Positions 1-8,177 of a stretch of DNA of 64,000 bases are shown one piece after another. The position numbers and the translations under genes are program-made. The stretch covers positions 5,926,501-5,990,500 of the forward strand of contig NZ_CP020555.1 in NCBI RefSeq assembly GCF_002080455.1. Reading direction: 5' to 3'. Origin of the DNA: Streptomyces sp. Sge12. Its GTDB lineage: Bacteria; Actinomycetota; Actinomycetes; Streptomycetales; Streptomycetaceae. Numbering within the stretch: position 1 is the stretch's first letter; every line of letters begins with the position of its first letter. The notes under the pieces are model-generated. The model was given only the letters and a program-made list of their open reading frames with translations, did no database searches and was not told the origin of the DNA.

Positions 1-490
1 GGGCGCCGAGCGCCTCGACCGGGTGCTCGCAGGAGTACGTGTCCGTGATCCGGCGCTGTCCCAGCGCGCCCAGCGGGTCGCCCGCCACGTCTGCAGGAGC
101 CCCTCCCGGCCACCAGACCACCACGGGGGCGTCGGGCAGCAGGAGCGGCAGCACGACCGACTGGGCATGGTCGACCAGTTCGCCGTGCAGGCGCAGAACC
201 ACCGTTTCCCCGCTGCCGGCGTCCGCCCCGACGCGGATCTCCGCGTCGAGCCGGGCGTCACGGCGACTGCGGGGGGAGCGGCTGGCCCGCTTGACCACGA
301 CGACGATCCGCGAGGGGTGTTCGTGGGACGCGTCGTTCGCCGACTTGAGCGCGTCGTACGCGTTCTCCTCGTCGGTCACGATCACCAGCGTGAGGACCAT
401 GCCGATGGCCGGCGTGCCGATGTCCCGGCGTGCCTGCACCATCGCAGCATTGATCTTGCTGGAGTTGGTCTCCGTGAGGTCGATCTTCAT
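1..490 (-). CDS. opcA: Glucose-6-phosphate dehydrogenase assembly protein OpcA (3' end outside window)
   Basis: OpcA is the actinobacterial/cyanobacterial partner needed for full activity or oligomerisation of glucose-6-phosphate dehydrogenase, in the cytoplasm. About 163 N-terminal residues are visible, starting MKIDLTETNSSKINAAMVQA, followed by strand-rich segments (IGMVLTLVIVTDEENAYDAL, PSRIVVVVKR) and the family motif APVVVWWPGGAP. The ATG at 490 overlaps the zwf stop by four bases (ATGA), so it is translationally coupled as last gene of the tkt-tal-zwf-opcA operon. The C-terminal half lies beyond base 1, so integrity cannot be judged. The zwf neighbour makes the assignment firm. Confidence 0.93.
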   Translation of the reverse strand, partial: MKIDLTETNSSKINAAMVQARRDIGTPAIGMVLTLVIVTDEENAYDALKSANDASHEHPSRIVVVVKRASRSPRSRRDARLDAEIRVGADAGSGETVVLRLHGELVDHAQSVVLPLLLPDAPVVVWWPGGAPADVAGDPLGALGQRRITDTYSCEHPVEALGA

Positions 491-2013
491 GGCCGGCGCC
501 AGCTCCGTCCGTCTCGTGCGAGCATCTCGTCCGCCTCGACCGGCCCCCAGGTGCCCGCAGGGTACTGCGCGGGCTTGCCGTGCTTGTCCCAGTACTCCTC
601 GATCGGGTCGAGGATGTTCCAGGACAGCTCGACCTCCTGGTGACGCGGAAAGAGGTTCGCGTCGCCGAGGAGCACGTCGAGGATGAGCCGCTCGTACGCC
701 TCGGGGCTCGACTCCGTGAAGGACTCGCCGTAGGCGAAGTCCATCGTCACGTCCCGGACCTCCATGGAGGTGCCCGGAACCTTGGAGCCGAAGCGGACCG
801 TCACGCCCTCGTCCGGCTGGACCCGGATGACCAGGGCGTTCTGCCCCAGCTCCTCGGTCGCGCCCGACTCGAAGGGCAGGTACGGGGCCCGCTTGAAGAC
901 GACCGCGATCTCGGTCACCCGGCGGCCCAGGCGCTTGCCCGTCCGCAGGTAGAACGGGACGCCCGCCCAGCGGCGGTTGTTGATCTCCAGCCGGACGGCC
1001 GCGTAGGTGTCGGTCTTCGACTTGGGGTCGATGCCGTCCTCTTCGAGGTAGCCCTTGACCTTCTCGCCGCCCTGCCAGGCGGCCGCGTACTGGCCGCGCA
1101 CCGTGTGCTTGCCCAGGTCCTCAGGCAGCTGCACCGCCGTCAGCACCTTGAGCTTCTCGGCCACCAGCGCCTTGGGGTGGAAGGAGCCGGGCTCCTCCAT
1201 CGCGGTCAGCGCGAGCAGCTGGAGCAGGTGGTTCTGGATGACGTCACGGGCGGCGCCGATACCGTCGTAGTACCCGGCCCGGCCGCCGATGCCGATGTCC
1301 TCGGCCATGGTGATCTGCACATGGTCGACGTACGACCGGTTCCAGATCGGCTCGAACATCGTGTTCGCGAAGCGGAGCGCCAGGATGTTCTGGACGGTCT
1401 CCTTGCCGAGGTAGTGGTCGATCCGGAAGACCTCGTCACGCGGGAAGACCTCGTGGACGACCTTGTTGAGTTCCTCGGCGCTCTTCAGGTCGTGGCCGAA
1501 GGGCTTCTCGATGACGGCGCGCCGCCAGGAGCCCTCCTTCTGCGCCAGCCCGTGGTCCTTGAGCTGCTGGACCACCTTGGGGAAGAACTTGGGCGGGACG
1601 GACAGATAGAAGGCGAAGTTGCCGCCCGTGCCCTGTGCCTTGTCCAGCTCCTCGATGGTCGCCTTCAGCGTCTCGAAGGCGGCGTCGTCGTCGAAGTCGC
1701 CCGAGACGAAACGGCAGCCCTGCACGAGCTGCTGCCACACTTCCTCGCGGAAGGGCGTCCGGGAGTGCTCCTTGACGGCGTCGTGGACCACCTGCGCGAA
1801 GTCCTCGTCCTGCCACTCGCGGCGGGCGAACCCGATCAGCGAGAAGCCCGGCGGGAGCAGGCCCCGGTTGGCAAGGTCGTAGACGGCAGGCATCAGCTTC
1901 TTGCGCGACAGGTCACCCGTAACGCCGAAAATGACCAGGCCGGACGGCCCCGCGATGCGCGGGAGCCGCCGGTCCTGTGCGTCACGAAGCGGGTTCGCTC
2001 CGTTTACAGACAA
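487..2013 (-). CDS. zwf: Glucose-6-phosphate 1-dehydrogenase
   Basis: Oxidises glucose-6-phosphate to 6-phosphogluconolactone and makes NADPH, the first step of the oxidative pentose phosphate pathway. The 508 residues are a normal length. The Rossmann motif GVTGDLSRKKL is at residues 30-40, EKPFGHD near 169-175, and the substrate/active-site motif RIDHYLGKE at 197-205. The start is a TTG at 2013, five bases after the tal stop; I chose it because a good Shine-Dalgarno (ACGGAGG) precedes it, lying inside the last codons of tal. It overlaps opcA by four bases. The operon couples NADPH production to the non-oxidative branch encoded upstream. Confidence 0.97.
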   Translation of the reverse strand: MSVNGANPLRDAQDRRLPRIAGPSGLVIFGVTGDLSRKKLMPAVYDLANRGLLPPGFSLIGFARREWQDEDFAQVVHDAVKEHSRTPFREEVWQQLVQGCRFVSGDFDDDAAFETLKATIEELDKAQGTGGNFAFYLSVPPKFFPKVVQQLKDHGLAQKEGSWRRAVIEKPFGHDLKSAEELNKVVHEVFPRDEVFRIDHYLGKETVQNILALRFANTMFEPIWNRSYVDHVQITMAEDIGIGGRAGYYDGIGAARDVIQNHLLQLLALTAMEEPGSFHPKALVAEKLKVLTAVQLPEDLGKHTVRGQYAAAWQGGEKVKGYLEEDGIDPKSKTDTYAAVRLEINNRRWAGVPFYLRTGKRLGRRVTEIAVVFKRAPYLPFESGATEELGQNALVIRVQPDEGVTVRFGSKVPGTSMEVRDVTMDFAYGESFTESSPEAYERLILDVLLGDANLFPRHQEVELSWNILDPIEEYWDKHGKPAQYPAGTWGPVEADEMLARDGRSWRRP

Positions 2014-2018
2014 GGTGT

Positions 2019-3137
2019 TCAGGCCTCCGTGGGGGCAAGGCGCTCAAGCTCCGCCTCGGTCGACTTCAGCAGGTCGTTCCAGGACGCCTCGAACTTCTCG
2101 ACGCCCTCGTCCTCGAGCAGCTGCACCACATCGTCGTACGAGATGCCCAGCTTCGCGACCGCGTCGAGCTCGGCGCGCGCCTGCGCGTAGGAGCCGCGCA
2201 CCGTGTCGCCGGTGATCTGCCCGTGGTCGGCGGTGGCCTCCAGGGTGGCCTCCGGCATGGTGTTCACCGTGTTCGGGGCGACCAGGTCGTCCACGTACAG
2301 GGTGTCCTTGTACGCCGGGTCCTTGACGCCCGTCGAGGCCCACAGCGGACGCTGCTTGTTGGCTCCGACGCGCTCCAGGGCGGCCCAGCGGTCCGAGGAG
2401 AAGACCTCCTCGTAGGCCTCGTAGGCCAGACGGGCGTTGGCGAGGGCAGCCTTGCCCTTGAGGGCCTTGGCCTCGTCGGTGCCGACCGCGTCCAGGCGCT
2501 TGTCGATCTCCGAGTCCACGCGGGACACGAAGAAGGAGGCGACCGAGTGGATCAGGGAGAGGTCCAGGCCGGCGGCCTTGGCCTTCTCCAGACCCGACAG
2601 GTACGCGTCCATGACCTCGCGGTAGCGCTCCAGCGAGAAGATCAGCGTGACGTTGACGCTGATGCCCTTGCCGATGACCTCGGTGATCGCCGGCAGGCCG
2701 GCCTTGGTCGCCGGGATCTTGATGAGCGTGTTCGGGCGGTCCACCAGCCAGGCGAGCTGCTTGGCCTCGGCGACGGTCGCCGGGGTGTTGTGCGCCAGGC
2801 GCGGGTCGACCTCGATCGACACGCGGCCGTCCTGGCCGTCGGTGCGGTCGAAGACCGGGCGCAGGATGTCGGCGGCGTCCCTGACGTCCGCCGTCGTGAT
2901 CATGCGCAGGGCCTCTTCCACGGTGACCTTGCGGGTCGCGAGGTCGGTGAGCTGCTGCTCGTAGCCCTCGCCGCCGCTGATGGCCTTCTGGAAGATCGCC
3001 GGGTTGGTGGTGACACCGACCACGTGCGACTGGTCGATGAGCTCGGCCAGGTTGCCGGACGTGATGCGCTTGCGGGACAGGTCGTCCAGCCAGATCGCGA
3101 CGCCTTCGTCGGAGAGGCGCTTGAGTGCGTCTGTCAT
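2019..3137 (-). CDS. tal: Transaldolase
   Basis: Transfers a dihydroxyacetone unit between sugar phosphates (sedoheptulose-7-P + glyceraldehyde-3-P to erythrose-4-P + fructose-6-P) in the non-oxidative pentose phosphate pathway. The 372 residues start MTDALKRLSDEGVAIWLDDL. The long bacterial type-2 form is recognised by GVTTNPAIFQKAI (residues 41-53) and NTLIKIPATKAG, in which Lys140 is the expected Schiff-base lysine. The open frame extends further upstream, but ATG 3137 is preceded by a ribosome site (GGAGATG) and gives the family N-terminus. It sits 34 bases after tkt and five bases before zwf, inside the operon. Confidence 0.96.
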   Translation of the reverse strand: MTDALKRLSDEGVAIWLDDLSRKRITSGNLAELIDQSHVVGVTTNPAIFQKAISGGEGYEQQLTDLATRKVTVEEALRMITTADVRDAADILRPVFDRTDGQDGRVSIEVDPRLAHNTPATVAEAKQLAWLVDRPNTLIKIPATKAGLPAITEVIGKGISVNVTLIFSLERYREVMDAYLSGLEKAKAAGLDLSLIHSVASFFVSRVDSEIDKRLDAVGTDEAKALKGKAALANARLAYEAYEEVFSSDRWAALERVGANKQRPLWASTGVKDPAYKDTLYVDDLVAPNTVNTMPEATLEATADHGQITGDTVRGSYAQARAELDAVAKLGISYDDVVQLLEDEGVEKFEASWNDLLKSTEAELERLAPTEA

Positions 3138-3171
3138 GGGATTACATCTCCTACTTGGTTGCGTAACGGCG

Positions 3172-5259
3172 TCAGCGCGCGGCGGCGGCGAGGGATTCCT
3201 GAGCGGCGGCCACCACGTTCTCGGGGGTGAAGCCGAACTCGCGGAAGAGCACCTTCGCATCGGCCGAGGCACCGAAGTGCTCCAGCGAGACGATCCGGCC
3301 GGCGTCGCCGACGTAGCGGTGCCAGGTCAGGCCGATGCCCGCCTCGACCGCGACGCGCGCCTTCACCGACGGCGTCAGGACGCTGTCCTTGTAGTCCTGG
3401 TCCTGCTCCTCGAACCACTCGACGGACGGCATCGAGACGACCCGGGTGGGAACGCCCTGCGCCTGCAGCTGCTCGCGGGCCTCGACGGCCACGTGCACCT
3501 CGGAGCCGGTGGCGATGAGGAGGACCTGCGCCGGGCCGCCCTCGGCCTCGAACAGGACGTACCCGCCCTTGGCGGCCGCCTCGTTGCGCTCGTAGGTCGG
3601 CACACCCTGGCGGGTCAGCGCGAGGCCGTGCGGGGCACCCTTGCCGAAGACCTTGGTGTGGCGGCGCAGGATCTCGCGCCAGGCGATGGCGGTCTCGTTG
3701 GCGTCGGCCGGGCGGACGATGTTCAGGCCCGGGATGGCGCGCAGCGAGGCGAGGTGCTCGACCGGCTGGTGGGTCGGGCCGTCCTCGCCGAGACCGATGG
3801 AGTCGTGCGTCCACACGTACGTCACCGGCAGGTGCATCAGCGCGGACAGCCGGACGGCGTTGCGCATGTAGTCGGAGAACACCAGGAAGGTGCCGCCGTA
3901 GATGCGGGTGTGGCCGTGCAGGGTGATGCCGTTCATGGCCGCGGCCATGGCGTGCTCGCGGATGCCGAAGTGGATGGTGCGGCCGTACGGGTCGGCCTCC
4001 GGCAGCGGGTTGCCCACCGGCAGGAACGAGGAGTCCTTGTCGATGGTGGTGTTGTTGGAGCCGGCCAGGTCGGCCGAGCCGCCCCACAGCTCCGGGATGA
4101 TCGCGCCGAGCGCGCCGAGGACCTTGCCGGAGGCGGCGCGCGTGGCGACGCCCTTGCCGGGCTCGAAGACGGGGAGCTTGTCCTCCCAGCCCGCGGGCAG
4201 CTCGTTGGCGTTGATGCGGTCGAACTCGGCGGCGCGCTCCGGGTTGGCGGTGCGCCAGGCGGAGAACTCCTTCTCCCAGGCGGCCTTGGCCTCGCGGCCG
4301 CGGTCGCCCAGCGCGCGGGTGTGCGCGATGACCTCGTCGGCGACCTCGAAGGTCTGCTCCGGGTCGAAGCCGAGCACGCGCTTGGTCGCCGCGACCTCGT
4401 CGTCGCCGAGCGCCGAGCCGTGGGCGGCCTCGGTGTTCTGGGCGTGCGGGGCGGGCCAGGCGATGATCGAGCGGGCCGCGATGAAGGACGGGCGGCCGGT
4501 CTCGGCCTTGGCGGCCTGGAGGGCCGCGAACAGCGCCTTCGGGTCGAGGTCGCCGTTCTCCTGCTGCTCGACGCGCTGGACGTGCCAGCCGTAGGCCTCG
4601 TAGCGCTTGAGGGTGTCCTCGGAGACGGCCGTCTCCGTGTCGCCCTCGATGGAGATGTGGTTGTCGTCCCACAGCAGGACGAGGTTGCCGAGCTTCTGGT
4701 GGCCGGCCAGCGCGGACGCCTCGTGGGAGATGCCCTCCTGGAGGCAGCCGTCACCCGCGATCGCGTAGATCATGTGGTCGAACGGGGAGGCGCCCTGGGG
4801 GGCCTCCGGGTCGAACAGACCGCGCTCGTAGCGGGAGGCCATGGCCATGCCCACCGCGTTGGCGACGCCCTGGCCGAGGGGGCCGGTGGTGGTCTCGACG
4901 CCCGTCGTGTGGCCGTACTCCGGGTGGCCGGGGGTCTTGGAGCCCCAGGTGCGGAAGGCCTTCAGGTCGTCCAGCTCCAGCCCGAACCCACCGAGGTAGA
5001 GCTGGGTGTAGAGCGTGAGGGACGAGTGCCCCGCGGAGAGCACGAAGCGGTCGCGGCCCACCCACTCGGGGTCCGCCGGGTCGTGCCGCATCACCTTCTG
5101 GAAGAGGGTGTACGCGGCGGGGGCCAGGCTCATCGCCGTACCGGGGTGGCCGTTTCCGACCTTCTGGACCGCGTCAGCGGCCAGGATGCGGGCGGTGTCG
5201 ACGGCCCGCTGGTCCAGTTCGGTCCACTCGAGCTCTGTGGTGGTCGGCTTGGTGCTCAC
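3172..5259 (-). CDS. tkt: Transketolase
   Basis: Thiamine-diphosphate enzyme moving two-carbon ketol units between sugar phosphates. The 695 residues have the full three-domain layout: substrate loop GNGHPGTAMS (36-45), the ThDP/metal motif from GDG (169-171) to the Asn near 200 (WDDNH), the central domain with HFGIREHAMAAAMNG carrying the catalytic Glu, and the C-terminal domain. The GTG start at 5259 follows a strong ribosome site (GGAGAGGAG). It is the first gene of tkt-tal-zwf-opcA; the promoter must lie in 5260-5592, which it shares divergently with ctaB. Confidence 0.97.
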   Translation of the reverse strand: MSTKPTTTELEWTELDQRAVDTARILAADAVQKVGNGHPGTAMSLAPAAYTLFQKVMRHDPADPEWVGRDRFVLSAGHSSLTLYTQLYLGGFGLELDDLKAFRTWGSKTPGHPEYGHTTGVETTTGPLGQGVANAVGMAMASRYERGLFDPEAPQGASPFDHMIYAIAGDGCLQEGISHEASALAGHQKLGNLVLLWDDNHISIEGDTETAVSEDTLKRYEAYGWHVQRVEQQENGDLDPKALFAALQAAKAETGRPSFIAARSIIAWPAPHAQNTEAAHGSALGDDEVAATKRVLGFDPEQTFEVADEVIAHTRALGDRGREAKAAWEKEFSAWRTANPERAAEFDRINANELPAGWEDKLPVFEPGKGVATRAASGKVLGALGAIIPELWGGSADLAGSNNTTIDKDSSFLPVGNPLPEADPYGRTIHFGIREHAMAAAMNGITLHGHTRIYGGTFLVFSDYMRNAVRLSALMHLPVTYVWTHDSIGLGEDGPTHQPVEHLASLRAIPGLNIVRPADANETAIAWREILRRHTKVFGKGAPHGLALTRQGVPTYERNEAAAKGGYVLFEAEGGPAQVLLIATGSEVHVAVEAREQLQAQGVPTRVVSMPSVEWFEEQDQDYKDSVLTPSVKARVAVEAGIGLTWHRYVGDAGRIVSLEHFGASADAKVLFREFGFTPENVVAAAQESLAAAAR

Positions 5260-5592
5260 CGTGGGTCAGGGCTCCTCTCCACATGTATGAATCCCGGTGA
5301 CGAACGGTGCACCGGCGCGATTCCGAGCCTACCCCCGCAACGGCGTGCAGCTATTCGAGTGCAGGCAGTCCGTCACCGCGCCGCCGACCCCCGTTCACCC
5401 GCCCAAGGGTGTCCGGCGCGGCCTGTGCTCCGTATATATGCACGGTCCGATCGGCCCAACACGATGCGACCCCGGCGCAGGGCGACGTAAGTGCAACGTC
5501 TACAGTGGCGTGGTACGCGCAAGCCTTAACCGGGCCTTCATGTTGTGAACGGCCCGAGTCGGAGCTTGCTGGATTCTCTCTCAGGGGTGTGC
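5260..5592. promoter_or_regulatory. Divergent tkt/ctaB promoter region
   Basis: This 333-base gap separates the divergent tkt operon and ctaB and holds no convincing gene. On the minus strand an AT-rich TATATA at 5433-5438 could be a tkt -10, with TTGGGC (5454-5459) upstream at a tight 15-base spacing. On the plus strand TACAGT at 5501-5506 could be a -10 for ctaB. Just before it is an inverted repeat GACGT-N7-ACGTC (5484-5500), a possible operator. All promoter calls are by eye and weak. Confidence 0.35.
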
Positions 5593-6534
5593 GTGACGGC
5601 CGTCGAATCCCGTCCAGCGGGGGTGCTCGGGACGAGCCCCGGTCAGCGGCCGCTCGGGACCCGCGTCATGGCTTTCGTGGCATTGACCAAGCCGCGGATC
5701 ATCGAACTTCTGCTGATCACCACAGTGCCGGTGATGTTCCTGGCGGAGCAGGGTGTGCCGTCGCTGCGGCTGGTCCTGCTGACCTGCCTCGGCGGCTACT
5801 TGTCCGCGGGCGGCGCCAACGCGCTGAACATGTACATCGACCGCGACATCGACGCGCTGATGGACCGGACCTCGCAGCGCCCGCTGGTGACCGGCATGGT
5901 CAGCCCGCGGGAGTGCCTGGCCTTCGGCCTCACCCTCGCGGTCGTATCCACCCTCTTCTTCGGCCTGCTCGTCAACTGGCTGTCGGCGGCGCTGTCGCTC
6001 GGTGCGCTCCTCTTCTACGTCGTGATCTACACGATGCTGCTGAAGCGGCGCACCGCGCAGAACATCGTCTGGGGCGGCATCGCAGGCTGCATGCCGGTGC
6101 TCATCGGCTGGTCGGCCGTCACCAACGAGGTCTCCTGGGCCGCCGTCATCCTCTTCCTCGTCATCTTCTTCTGGACGCCGCCGCACTACTGGCCGCTGTC
6201 GATGAAGGTCAAGGACGACTACGCGCGGGCCGGCGTGCCGATGCTCCCGGTCGTCGCGGGCAACCGGGCCGTCGCGCGCCAGATCGTCCTCTACAGCTGG
6301 GTGATGGTGGCGGTCTCGCTGCTGCTGACCCCGCTGGGGTACACCGGCTGGTTCTACACCGCGGTCGCGCTGGCGGCGGGCGGCTGGTGGCTGTGGGAGG
6401 CGCACGCACTCCACGCCCGCGCCAAGGCGGGTGTCGTGGGCGCGAAGCTCAAGGAGATGCGGCTGTTCCACTGGTCGATCACCTATGTGTCGCTGCTGTT
6501 CGTGGCGGTGGCCGTGGATCCCTTCCTCCGCTGA
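5593..6534 (+). CDS. ctaB: Protoheme IX farnesyltransferase (heme O synthase)
   Basis: Membrane prenyltransferase adding farnesyl to heme b to make heme O for cytochrome oxidase. The family signature NALNMYIDRDIDALMDRT, with the Asp-rich motif, is clear, as is the second motif DDYARAGVPMLPVV; about nine hydrophobic segments follow. I prefer the GTG at 5593 (MTAVESRPAG...), which follows an AGGGG, giving 313 residues; a GTG at 5545 in the same frame would add 16 residues. It works with ctaA (8178-9137, opposite strand), which makes heme A from heme O. Confidence 0.94.
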   Translation: MTAVESRPAGVLGTSPGQRPLGTRVMAFVALTKPRIIELLLITTVPVMFLAEQGVPSLRLVLLTCLGGYLSAGGANALNMYIDRDIDALMDRTSQRPLVTGMVSPRECLAFGLTLAVVSTLFFGLLVNWLSAALSLGALLFYVVIYTMLLKRRTAQNIVWGGIAGCMPVLIGWSAVTNEVSWAAVILFLVIFFWTPPHYWPLSMKVKDDYARAGVPMLPVVAGNRAVARQIVLYSWVMVAVSLLLTPLGYTGWFYTAVALAAGGWWLWEAHALHARAKAGVVGAKLKEMRLFHWSITYVSLLFVAVAVDPFLR

Positions 6535-6558
6535 TTACTCACCGGTAGCATGCCTTCC

Positions 6559-6927
6559 ATGGGAGACACCGAAGACACCGCAGCCGCCCCTGCCGCCGCA
6601 GGCGCCGCGGAGAAGAAGCAGGACCGCAGGGCCGCGAAGCTGGCCAAGCAGATCGGCGCGTTCGCCAAGCAGCACGGCGGCGCCGAGGGCCAGCTCGCCC
6701 ACATCGGCCAGGCCGGCACCCGGATCGTGCTCGTGGGTACGGACGGCGGCTGGGGCGACCTGGTGGCCCCCACCTTCGCGGTGGCGCAACTGGCCGCGGA
6801 GAAGGCCGGGCTGACCCTTCACGACGAGTTCGACGGGGAGTTCGCCGCGCGCGTGCGCACGGGCCCGTACGAGTGGTCGCGGATGGCCGGCATCCAGATC
6901 GGCGGCCCCGAGAACCCCGCGGCCTGA
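6559..6927 (+). CDS. Conserved hypothetical protein, small, Ala/Lys-rich N-terminus
   Basis: About 122 residues with no assigned function. The first 40 residues are low-complexity and charged (AAPAAAGAAEKKQDRRAAK), followed by a compact domain containing TRIVLVGTDGGWGDLVAPTF, EKAGLTLHDEFDGEF and YEWSRMAGIQIGG. No signal peptide or membrane segment. I chose ATG 6559 over ATG 6550 because a -10-like TAGCAT (6546-6551) would place the transcription start at about 6558, making the mRNA leaderless; no Shine-Dalgarno is seen for either ATG. It may also be cotranscribed with ctaB, which ends 24 bases upstream. Confidence 0.75.
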   Translation: MGDTEDTAAAPAAAGAAEKKQDRRAAKLAKQIGAFAKQHGGAEGQLAHIGQAGTRIVLVGTDGGWGDLVAPTFAVAQLAAEKAGLTLHDEFDGEFAARVRTGPYEWSRMAGIQIGGPENPAA

Positions 6928-7054
6928 GCCCCGGACCGCCCCCGGGCGACCCGGGAGTGCAGTCTCGGTCAACAGCCCGAGCAACACCTCACACCCCGCT
7001 CACCCGTTAGGACGTGTGGAAGCCCCTTCCTCACGTCCGCAACGGGATGCCCGG

Positions 7055-8146
7055 ATGATCGAAACGCCGCCCCTGGTGGACCAGTACTGCCACGGAGTAC
7101 TCCGTACGGAGCTGGGCCTGGGCACCTTCGAGGCCCAGCTGATGCGCTCGGCCGGCCCGCCCGCCGCGGGCACCACCTTCTTCGACACGCAGACCGGCTT
7201 CGCAGTACGCCGCTGGTGCCCGCCGCTGCTGGGGCTGGAGCCGCACGCCACCCCCGCCCGCTATCTGGCGCGGCGGCGCGAGCTGGGCGCGGCCGAGACC
7301 GCCCGGCGGCTGCTGAGGGGATCCGGGGTCGCCGCCTACCTGGTCGACACCGGGGCGGCCGGGGACCTCACTGGGCCCAAGGAGCTGGCGCTCGCCGGGG
7401 ACGCCGAGGCCTTCGAGACCGTCCGGCTGGAGTTACTGGCCGAGCAGGTCGCCGACACCTCCGGAACGGTGGGCGCCTTCCTCGCCAATCTCGCCGAGGC
7501 CGTCCACCACGCCGCCGCCGGAGCCGCTGCCTTCACCTGCGCCACGGCCTTCACCTGCGCGGACGCCCCCGCTCTCGTGCCCGAGCCGCCCGGTCCCGGG
7601 GAGGTGCGGGGGGCGGCCGGGCGGTGGCTCGCCGGGCGGCCGCGGGGCGGGGCCGTACGGGACCCCGTACTCCTGGCCCACCTGCTGTGGAGCGCGGTGG
7701 CCGCGGGGCTGCCGCTCCAGCTGCACACGGGAGCGGCCGACACCACTGCGCTGACCGGGTTCGTACGGGCCACCGCGGGCCTGGGGACGCGGCTGGTGCT
7801 GCTCGGCGGATACCCGGACCACCGGCGTACGGCGCAGCTGGCGGCGGACTTCCCGCACGTCTACGCGGATGCGGGCGCGGCCCTCGGGCGGACCGGGGCG
7901 CGGGCCGCGGCGGTCCTGGCGGAGCTGCTGGAGCTCGCGCCGTTCGGGAAGGTGCTGTTCTCCAGCGGCGGCCGGGACCTGCCCGAGCTGCACGCGGTGG
8001 GCGCCCTGCTGTTCCGCGAGGCGCTGGGCCGGGTGCTGGGCGGATGGGCCGCCGAGGGTTCCTGGTCCTGGCGGGACGCGGAACGGGTGGCCGCCATGGT
8101 CGCGGCGGGCAATGCCCGCCGCGTCTACCGTCTGGACGGGCCGTGA
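7055..8146 (+). CDS. Amidohydrolase-like (FluG/Amidohydro_2-type) protein with a TTA codon
   Basis: About 363 residues resembling metal-dependent amidohydrolases of the TIM-barrel fold. The N-terminal metal motif, normally DxHxH, reads VDQYCHG, so the first His is Tyr; LQLHTG (second His region) and a C-terminal KVLFSSGG strand are present. The barrel may therefore bind metal differently or be non-catalytic. ATG 7055 has a GGGA nearby; a GTG at 7016 would add 13 residues. A TTA leucine codon at 7433-7435 (codon 127) is in frame (E-L-L-A), suggesting dependence on the bldA tRNA. It is convergent with ctaA, 31 bases away. Substrate unknown. Confidence 0.7.
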   Translation: MIETPPLVDQYCHGVLRTELGLGTFEAQLMRSAGPPAAGTTFFDTQTGFAVRRWCPPLLGLEPHATPARYLARRRELGAAETARRLLRGSGVAAYLVDTGAAGDLTGPKELALAGDAEAFETVRLELLAEQVADTSGTVGAFLANLAEAVHHAAAGAAAFTCATAFTCADAPALVPEPPGPGEVRGAAGRWLAGRPRGGAVRDPVLLAHLLWSAVAAGLPLQLHTGAADTTALTGFVRATAGLGTRLVLLGGYPDHRRTAQLAADFPHVYADAGAALGRTGARAAAVLAELLELAPFGKVLFSSGGRDLPELHAVGALLFREALGRVLGGWAAEGSWSWRDAERVAAMVAAGNARRVYRLDGP

Positions 8147-8177
8147 CGGGCCGCGCCGCGCCCCGGAGGCCGGCGGA

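Noticed and set aside
2980..5490. Very long plus-strand open frame opposite tkt
   Set aside because: It is an artefact of GC-biased codon use on the minus-strand gene; translation is low-complexity Gly/Val/Ala/Arg, with no ribosome site or family motif. The same applies to the long frames opposite zwf, cobalamin and suf genes.
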